NCBI RefSeq assembly: GCF_030811685.1 | Contig: NZ_JAUSRF010000004.1 | Coordinates: forward strand, 310,001-374,000 | Reading direction: 5' to 3' | Source: Neorhizobium huautlense | GTDB lineage: Bacteria > Pseudomonadota > Alphaproteobacteria > Rhizobiales > Rhizobiaceae | Length of the DNA: 64,000 nucleotides | In this document: positions 58,991 to 64,000 of the stretch, one piece after another | How the letters are laid out: the number at the start of each line of letters is the position of its first letter | Position numbering within the stretch: position 1 is the stretch's first letter | Program-made: the position numbers and the translations under genes | Notes under the pieces: generated by a model | Database searches by the model: none | Seen by the model: the letters and a program-made list of their open reading frames with translations, nothing else | Told to the model about the DNA's origin: nothing

Positions 58991-59896
58991 TTATCCCTTC
59001 ACGCCGCCGGCCGAGATGCCTTCGACAAAATATTTCTGCGACAGGAAGAACACCAGTAGCGACGGCAGAAGCGTCAGCACCGACATGGCAAGGATGCGGT
59101 TCCATTCGAAGGATTCGGCCGTGTCGATCGACAGTTTCAAGGCCAGAGAAACCGGGAACTTGTCGACCGAGGAGACGTAAATCAGCGGCCCGAGAAAATC
59201 GTTCATCGTCCACATGAACTGGAACAAGGCGACGGAAATCATCGCCGGCACCAGCATCGGCACGACCACATAGATCAGCGCCTGGAAACTGGTGGCGCCA
59301 TCGACGCGCGCCGCCTCTTCCATGTCACGCGGGATCGAGCGCAGGAACTGTAAGAGCATGAAAACGAAGAAGGCATCGCCGGCAAAGGCGGACGGCACCC
59401 AGAGCGGCAGGTAGCTGTCGAGCCAGCCGAGATCACGAAACAGCAGATATTGCGGAATGCGGGTGACGACATTGGGCAGAAGCAGCGTGCCGATCACGGT
59501 GGCAAAAAGGATCTTCTTGCCGGGAAAATCGAAACGGGCAAAACCATAGGCCACCACCGTGCAGGAAATCACCGTGCAGATGGTTTTGGGCGCGATGATC
59601 AGAAACGTGTTCCAGAAGAACCTGCCGAACGTATAGGGCGTCGAGGTCTGCCAGCCTTCGACATAACCGTCCGTGGTCGGATTGACCGGCATGAAACCGG
59701 CGCCCGCAAAGATTTCCGTATTGCTCTTGAAGCTCGCACCGACCAGCCAGATCAGCGGATAAAGCATGATCAGCCCGACCACCGTCAGGATCGTATAGCG
59801 GATGGCAAGCGACACGGTCTGGCGGCGTTTTTGCGCGGCAAGATATTTTTCCGCCTCGTCGATTGCCTTATCGAAATGGGTGACACTGTCGCTCAT
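58991..59896 (-). CDS. ABC permease, MalG type
   Basis: 301 aa. After a polar 30-residue start (MSDSVTHFDKAIDEAEKYLA) come six membrane segments and the EAA loop MEEAARVDGATSFQALIYVV; C-terminus YFVEGISAGGVKG. Start ATG 59896 lies 2 bases after the previous stop; the longer frame upstream reads into the preceding gene. Second permease of the pectin importer. Confidence 0.92.
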   Translation of the reverse strand: MSDSVTHFDKAIDEAEKYLAAQKRRQTVSLAIRYTILTVVGLIMLYPLIWLVGASFKSNTEIFAGAGFMPVNPTTDGYVEGWQTSTPYTFGRFFWNTFLIIAPKTICTVISCTVVAYGFARFDFPGKKILFATVIGTLLLPNVVTRIPQYLLFRDLGWLDSYLPLWVPSAFAGDAFFVFMLLQFLRSIPRDMEEAARVDGATSFQALIYVVVPMLVPAMISVALFQFMWTMNDFLGPLIYVSSVDKFPVSLALKLSIDTAESFEWNRILAMSVLTLLPSLLVFFLSQKYFVEGISAGGVKG

Positions 59897-59898
59897 GG

Positions 59899-60783
59899 TC
59901 AGCTCCTCTTGTCGCCGGCGTAATAGACCCAGTGTTTCGACGACCAGAAGGCGATCAGCGTCAGCACCATGATGACCGCGAACAGCACCCAGGCGATGGC
60001 CGAGGCATAGCCCATGTCGAATTTCTTGAAGGCCATTTCGTAGATGTAGAGCGGCAGCAGATAGGTGGATTTCAGCGGCCCGCCGCTGGTGATCACGTAA
60101 GGTCCGTTGAACTCCTGAAAGGCCTGGACCATCTGCATGATCAGGTTGAAGAAGATCACCGGCGTCAGCAGCGGCAGCGTGATGGCAAAAAAGGCCCGCC
60201 ACGGTTTTGCGCCATCGATGGCGGCTGCTTCATAAAGCGACTTGTCGATGGATTGCAGCGCGGCCAGAAAGATCACCATGGCCGAGCCGAACTGCCACAG
60301 GCGCAAAAGCGTGATGGTGAACAGCGCCGTACCGGGATTGCCGAACCAGTTGATCGCCTCGAAACCGATCGAGGTGAGCATCATGTTGATGAAACCGGTA
60401 TCGGCGAACATGTAACGCCAGAGTACCGCGACCGCGATCGATCCGCCGAGAATGGAGGGCACGTAATAGGCGGTGCGGAAAAAGCCGATGCCCTTGAGCT
60501 TCGAATTCAGGACCCCGGCGATGAACAACGCAAACGCCAGTTTCAGCGGCACGGTGATCAGCACATAGAGCATTGTCACGTTGAAGGAGCGCGTGAAGGT
60601 GCGGTCTCTGGTGAGGATGTCGGTATAGTTTTCCAGCCCGATGAAACTGGCGCCCTGCATCAGCCGGTAATCGGTGAAGGACAGGTAGAGCGATCCGAGA
60701 AACGGAATGGCCGTAAAAACCAGAAGGCCGATCAGGTAGGGCAGAACGTACCAGAAGCCGAGGAGACGACTGTCGCCACTCAT
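59899..60783 (-). CDS. ABC permease, MalF type
   Basis: 294 aa, six segments, EAA loop YEAAAIDGAKPWRAFFAITL. Starts MSGDSRLLGFWYVLPYLIGL. First gene of the importer set after GH105, with 194 bases between, so an internal promoter or leader is possible. Pairs with the MalG-type permease just downstream. Confidence 0.92.
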   Translation of the reverse strand: MSGDSRLLGFWYVLPYLIGLLVFTAIPFLGSLYLSFTDYRLMQGASFIGLENYTDILTRDRTFTRSFNVTMLYVLITVPLKLAFALFIAGVLNSKLKGIGFFRTAYYVPSILGGSIAVAVLWRYMFADTGFINMMLTSIGFEAINWFGNPGTALFTITLLRLWQFGSAMVIFLAALQSIDKSLYEAAAIDGAKPWRAFFAITLPLLTPVIFFNLIMQMVQAFQEFNGPYVITSGGPLKSTYLLPLYIYEMAFKKFDMGYASAIAWVLFAVIMVLTLIAFWSSKHWVYYAGDKRS

Positions 60784-60977
60784 GGCAGTCGCCCCTTCAG
60801 GTCCGACCGTACCGGGCAGCCGCTCTCAACGGCCTGAGAAACGGCTTGAGAAACGGCCCGGGAAACAGAATGAGAATGCATGCTTTCCTCCTCCTGAAAA
60901 GGTCAGCGCTCATCGGTCCGGCGGCGGCACCGGACGATCAAGAAGGTCATGAAAAGCCCGAAAAACCGGGCATACCG

Positions 60978-62096
60978 TCAAATGTAGGAACGCAGATATT
61001 CCGACAGGCAGAGGATCGCCATCGCCTGTCCATAAGGCATCGCCGTCAGCTTGATCTGACGGTAATAATCCAGATCAGCCCCCATGGCCGTGCCGAAAGA
61101 TGTGTTCTGCAACTCGCCGGCTGCATCGATATGGCCTATCACACCCTTCACCGCGCGCTCGGCCACAGGCAGAAATTCCGGGCCCAGATATCGTTTGCGC
61201 ACGGCCTTCATCAGCCCGTAACCGAAGCCGGCTGCGGCCGAGGCCTCCACATAGCTCTGCGGATCATCGATCAGCGTATGCCACAGGCCGGACGACGACT
61301 GGCGCTCCGCCAACGTTTCCGCCTGGCGCTTCAGGGTCGAGATCAGATGGCGCCGGAAGGCATCGCCTTCGGGCAGATCAAGCAGGTCGAGGAACTCCGG
61401 AATGGCGATGGTGACCCAAGAATTGCCACGCGCCCAAAGCGCATCGGCAAAATTGTGGTTGCCCTCGAACGTCCAGCCATGAAACCACAGGCCGCTCTTG
61501 CGGTCGGCCAGATACTGGGTGTGAATGAGGAACTGGTATTTTGCCTCCTCCACATAGTCCGGACGCCCCAGCAGCAGACCGATCTTGGCGAGCGGCATCA
61601 CGCTCATCATCAGCGTGTCGTCCCACATCTGCTGATGGTTGACGTTGTTATAGACGATGTGCTGCAGGCCGCCTTCGCGGGTGCGCGGCATTTCGTGCAT
61701 CACCCATTCCGCCCAGGCTTCCAGATAGGGTTTCCAGGCCGGGTTGGGATTGAGCTCATAAAGACATGCCAGCGTCAGGAAAGGGCAGACGGTGTTGACG
61801 TTCTTGGTCGGCGTGCCTTCGCCAAGGCGCGCATCGAACCACGAAGTGATGATGTCGAGCGCCTTTTGGTCGCCGGTCAGCTTCCAGTAATTGAAAAGAC
61901 CATAAAGCCCGATACCGTGGGTCCATTCCCAGCCGGCCCAGCCCTTGGTGTCGATCACCCGACCGTCTTCCAGACGCAGAAGGAATTCACCCGTCTTGTC
62001 CTCGATGGCGACGAGATTGTCGGCCAGCCGATGGATCAGCCCCACGACGTCCCGCCGCGGCGCCACGAATTCCTTCTGCTGCAAGAGCACATGCAT
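60978..62096 (-). CDS. Unsaturated rhamnogalacturonyl hydrolase, GH105
   Basis: 372 aa, (alpha/alpha)6 barrel. Cuts the unsaturated galacturonyl residue left by pectate or rhamnogalacturonan lyases. Motifs: GWEWTHGIGLYGLF near 55, MWDDTLMMSVMPLAKI near 150 (the Asp is the catalytic residue in YteR), and FHGWTFEGNHNFADALWARG near 205. No signal peptide, so it acts in the cytosol on imported oligosaccharides. Start is ATG 62096 by the family N-terminus, although the GAGGGAAG site is 11 bases upstream; an upstream frame to 62186 is less likely. Confidence 0.9.
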   Translation of the reverse strand: MHVLLQQKEFVAPRRDVVGLIHRLADNLVAIEDKTGEFLLRLEDGRVIDTKGWAGWEWTHGIGLYGLFNYWKLTGDQKALDIITSWFDARLGEGTPTKNVNTVCPFLTLACLYELNPNPAWKPYLEAWAEWVMHEMPRTREGGLQHIVYNNVNHQQMWDDTLMMSVMPLAKIGLLLGRPDYVEEAKYQFLIHTQYLADRKSGLWFHGWTFEGNHNFADALWARGNSWVTIAIPEFLDLLDLPEGDAFRRHLISTLKRQAETLAERQSSSGLWHTLIDDPQSYVEASAAAGFGYGLMKAVRKRYLGPEFLPVAERAVKGVIGHIDAAGELQNTSFGTAMGADLDYYRQIKLTAMPYGQAMAILCLSEYLRSYI

Positions 62097-62146
62097 CGTC
62101 AAAACAACTTCCCTCCCAATGCGACCGGGCCCCTCCGTCCGGACAC

Positions 62147-62167
62147 GAAATCGGAATGCGATTTCAT
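62147..62167. promoter_or_regulatory. Candidate IclR/KdgR-type operator upstream of GH105
   Basis: GAAATCG-N5-CGATTTC inverted repeat (62147-62165) overlapping GAATGCGATTTCAT (62154-62167), which recurs near the divergent regulator. A weaker reverse copy (AAAATGAAATGCAAT) is at 62190-62204. Confidence 0.55.
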
Positions 62168-62322
62168 TTTCAGGAAGGAAACACACTCAAAAATGAAATG
62201 CAATAGGGGTTCAGAATTTATTGAACCAAAGCTTGAAAAGCCGAAATTTCTCAATTTTCACGACTTGTATCAAGTATTTCAGCAATTTTTACACGCCTTG
62301 ACACCGGGTAATAAAATTTTCA

Positions 62323-62336
62323 GAATGCGGTTTCAT
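62323..62336. promoter_or_regulatory. Second copy of the KdgR-like motif, near the IclR start
   Basis: GAATGCGGTTTCAT matches the copy at 62154-62167 at 13 of 14 positions and lies 17 bases before the IclR-family start, so it could mediate autoregulation. Confidence 0.5.
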
Positions 62337-62353
62337 ATTTTTTGGAACGCAAT

Positions 62354-63142
62354 ATGTCCGACATGTCTCGCAACAAACCCGACAACGTCGCCGCGGTTCT
62401 CAAGGTTTTTTCGGTCCTGGAAACGCTGGCGGAAAACGGCCGCTCCAGCCTTGCCGACATCGCGCAGCACGCGATGACATCCAAGGCGACCACACACCGC
62501 CTGCTGCAGACTATGGTCGATCTCGGTTATGCCGAGCAGGAGGAAGAGACCGACAAATATCGGCTGACGCTCAAACTGTTCGGGCTGGGCGCGCGCACGC
62601 TGCGCGGCCAGACACATCTGTTGCAGATCGCCGACCGCGCCATGGGCATGTTGTCGCGCGAGACAGGCGAGGCCATCAATCTCGGCGTGATGGATGAACG
62701 CGAACAACGGGTCGCCTATATCCACAAGTATGACAGCGCCTACAGCCTGTCGATGAACTCGCCGCTCGGCAAGCGCAACCCGCTGCACAGCACCTCGCTC
62801 GGCAAGGCGCTCTTGGCGTTTCGCGACGAGACGGAGATTGCCGACCGGCTGTCGAAGATGACGTTTGAAAAGCTCGCACCAAAAACGATCACCGATATCG
62901 GCACGCTGCGCGACCAGCTGGTGCGCATTCGCGAGGATGGTTATTCGGAGGAAGTGGAGGAAAGCGAAGCGGGCGTGCGCTGCATGGCCGTGCCGATCCG
63001 CGACCATCTGGGCAAATCGGTCGCCGCGATCAGCATTTCATTTCCGCTCTTCCGCTTCGATCCCGCCCGCAAATCCACCTATGTGCGGATCCTGCTCGAG
63101 GCCGGGCAGACCGCCTCGAAAAGCCTGGGCTTCGCCGGTTAG
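62354..63142 (+). CDS. IclR-family regulator (KdgR-like)
   Basis: 262 aa. Winged helix-turn-helix (NVAAVLKVFSVLETLAENGR, LADIAQHAMTSKATTHRLLQ) and the IclR effector domain (GEAINLGVMDEREQRVAYIH; HSTSLGKALLAF; GVRCMAVPIRDHLGKSVAAI). Divergent from GH105, the usual place for a pectin-degradation repressor. Effector is probably a 2-keto-3-deoxygluconate-type intermediate. Start is ATG 62354, with GGAAC upstream; ATG 62363 is also possible. Confidence 0.9.
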   Translation: MSDMSRNKPDNVAAVLKVFSVLETLAENGRSSLADIAQHAMTSKATTHRLLQTMVDLGYAEQEEETDKYRLTLKLFGLGARTLRGQTHLLQIADRAMGMLSRETGEAINLGVMDEREQRVAYIHKYDSAYSLSMNSPLGKRNPLHSTSLGKALLAFRDETEIADRLSKMTFEKLAPKTITDIGTLRDQLVRIREDGYSEEVEESEAGVRCMAVPIRDHLGKSVAAISISFPLFRFDPARKSTYVRILLEAGQTASKSLGFAG

Positions 63143-63154
63143 CGGCATCCTCAC

Positions 63155-63203
63155 ACAAAAAAGCCGCTCTTCGCCAGTCGGGGAGACGGAAACGAAGAGC
63201 GGC
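63155..63203 (-). terminator. Rho-independent terminator of the small secreted protein gene
   Basis: GCCGCTCTTCG (63163-63173) pairs with CGAAGAGCGGC (63193-63203); in minus-strand RNA the stem is followed by U6. It also ends close to the convergent IclR gene. Confidence 0.85.
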
Positions 63204-63255
63204 CACATTCCATCAACGGGCGACGGAGATGGAATTCTTTCAGGCCATGACGGGG

Positions 63256-63624
63256 TTAGCGGCGGATAACCGGGCAACCACGCTCATTGGCAAAAACGAT
63301 CCGGTCACGACCACGACGATCAAAACCCTCGACCACGACGACACGGCGCGAGACATCCACGACACGGGCGCGACGAAGGCCCATGCGGCTTGCCTTGTCT
63401 TCCGCAAGCCCCGAGGAGCAGCGGTCGCGACGCGGCGGCGGGCCACGCCAGTCACGCGGCGGAGGACCACCGTGCCAACCACGCGGCGGGCCGCGGTCGC
63501 GGTCGTGATACTGAACATAGATTCCGTAATCCGGGCCGGCAGCGGCAGCGCCCGTCAGGGTGGCGCCGAACGAAGTCAAAGCGACCAGGGCTGCGATGCC
63601 AGCCTTCACAACGATATGGGTCAC
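63256..63624 (-). CDS. Small secreted Arg-rich protein
   Basis: 122 aa. Signal peptide (VTHIVVKAGIAALVALTSF... to about 29), then a Gly/Pro/Arg-rich stretch (WHGGPPPRDWRGPPPRR) and a basic C-terminal domain with CSSGLAEDKASRMGLRRARV and RIVFANERGCPVIRR. The two cysteines may form a disulfide. Conserved type in Rhizobiales; function unknown. Start is GTG 63624 because GGAG sits 7 bases upstream; the longer frame begins with a TTG that overlaps it. Confidence 0.75.
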   Translation of the reverse strand: MTHIVVKAGIAALVALTSFGATLTGAAAAGPDYGIYVQYHDRDRGPPRGWHGGPPPRDWRGPPPRRDRCSSGLAEDKASRMGLRRARVVDVSRRVVVVEGFDRRGRDRIVFANERGCPVIRR

Positions 63625-63752
63625 GTTTCTCTCCAAATTGAATGGCTCCGGTCATCCGGAGATGTTTGCAGATTATGGGTCGCCACATGAACGGCTTCCG
63701 AAAGCTGCGTTCATCTGTCATTCAGCCGGAATTTTGGCAGACCAGACACAAA

Positions 63753-64000
63753 TCACACGCCCAGATGCAGGACCACGTCTCGACGATGCGGGCGATCGCG
63801 ATGTTCGAACAGATAGATGCCCTGCCATGTGCCGAGCACGAGACGTCCGCGCGAAACCGGAATACCGATCGACACAGCCGTCAGCGCCGCTTTGATATGC
63901 GCCGGCATGTCATCCGGCCCTTCCGTTGTGTGCCGCATCCAGCGCATGGACGGATCATCCGAGGCCGGCGCTATTCTCCGGAAAAATTCCTTCAGGTCGT
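63753..64000 (-). CDS. YjbQ-family protein (UPF0047), 5' end beyond window
   Basis: C-terminal 82 residues are visible. The signature HTTEGPDDMPAHIKAAL, GIPVSRGRLVLGTWQGIYLFEHR is diagnostic of UPF0047/YjbQ, members of which have thiamine phosphate synthase activity in E. coli. The N-terminal part lies beyond the window. The gene reads in from the right edge. Confidence 0.92.
   Translation of the reverse strand, partial: DLKEFFRRIAPASDDPSMRWMRHTTEGPDDMPAHIKAALTAVSIGIPVSRGRLVLGTWQGIYLFEHRDRPHRRDVVLHLGV

Overview
The window looks like about 64 kb of chromosome (or chromid) from a GC-rich alphaproteobacterium of the Rhizobiaceae, most likely Agrobacterium, Rhizobium or a close relative. The reasons are a PutA without a DNA-binding domain next to a divergent Lrp-type PutR, a dctBD/dctA locus with a textbook sigma-54 promoter, four EcfG-type stress promoters, RIME-like palindromic intergenic elements, and many sugar and pectin ABC importers. 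No phage, insertion sequence, CRISPR array or plasmid origin was seen. The assignment is from gene content and motifs only.

Layout. 1-5.5 kb: 3'-truncated metH behind a perfect 20-bp palindrome, an AGE-family epimerase, an MgtC-like protein and two small genes. 5.5-10.9 kb: a minus-strand ABC importer operon (ATPase, binding protein, two permeases, LacI regulator) with a RIME-like element inside it. 11.1-15.9 kb: a 41-aa membrane protein, putA, putR and a DUF1328 protein. 16.1-25.5 kb: a complete Lap-type type I secretion system (outer membrane protein, ABC exporter, fusion protein), then an EAL protein and a PAS-GGDEF-EAL protein. 25.5-34.6 kb: a ferric-iron importer split in two (barstar-like gene, ATPase and permease on one side, binding protein on the other) around a LysR/YeiH pair and a sulfonate/nitrate-type ABC importer. 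34.7-43.2 kb: an FtsK-type translocase without membrane anchor, then dctD, dctB and divergent dctA. 43.3-46.7 kb: a flavin reductase-like protein, a GNAT acetyltransferase, a lone receiver protein, a stress-regulated small protein, ureidoglycine aminohydrolase and a hypothetical gene. 46.8-53.1 kb: a metallophosphoesterase and UgpABCE-like importer behind a Pho-box-like sequence, ending with a LacI regulator. 53.1-56.4 kb: hypothetical and SIMPL-domain genes and tRNA-Ile2(CAT). 56.5-63.2 kb: a pectin/rhamnogalacturonan oligosaccharide importer, a GH105 hydrolase and a divergent IclR regulator. 63.2-64 kb: a small secreted protein and a 5'-truncated YjbQ-family gene.

Working together. The window is mainly nutrient capture (proline, C4-dicarboxylates, iron, sulfonate, phosphodiesters, plant cell-wall sugars) with surface secretion and c-di-GMP signalling, as expected of a soil or plant-associated bacterium. 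The strongest non-obvious signal is regulatory: four short genes (41-66 codons, scattered over 40 kb) each carry a GGAAC-N16/17-CGTT promoter 27-33 bases upstream of the start codon, which points to a small-protein arm of the EcfG general stress response. Two of these genes (41 and 57 aa) are short enough to be missed by length-filtered gene calling.
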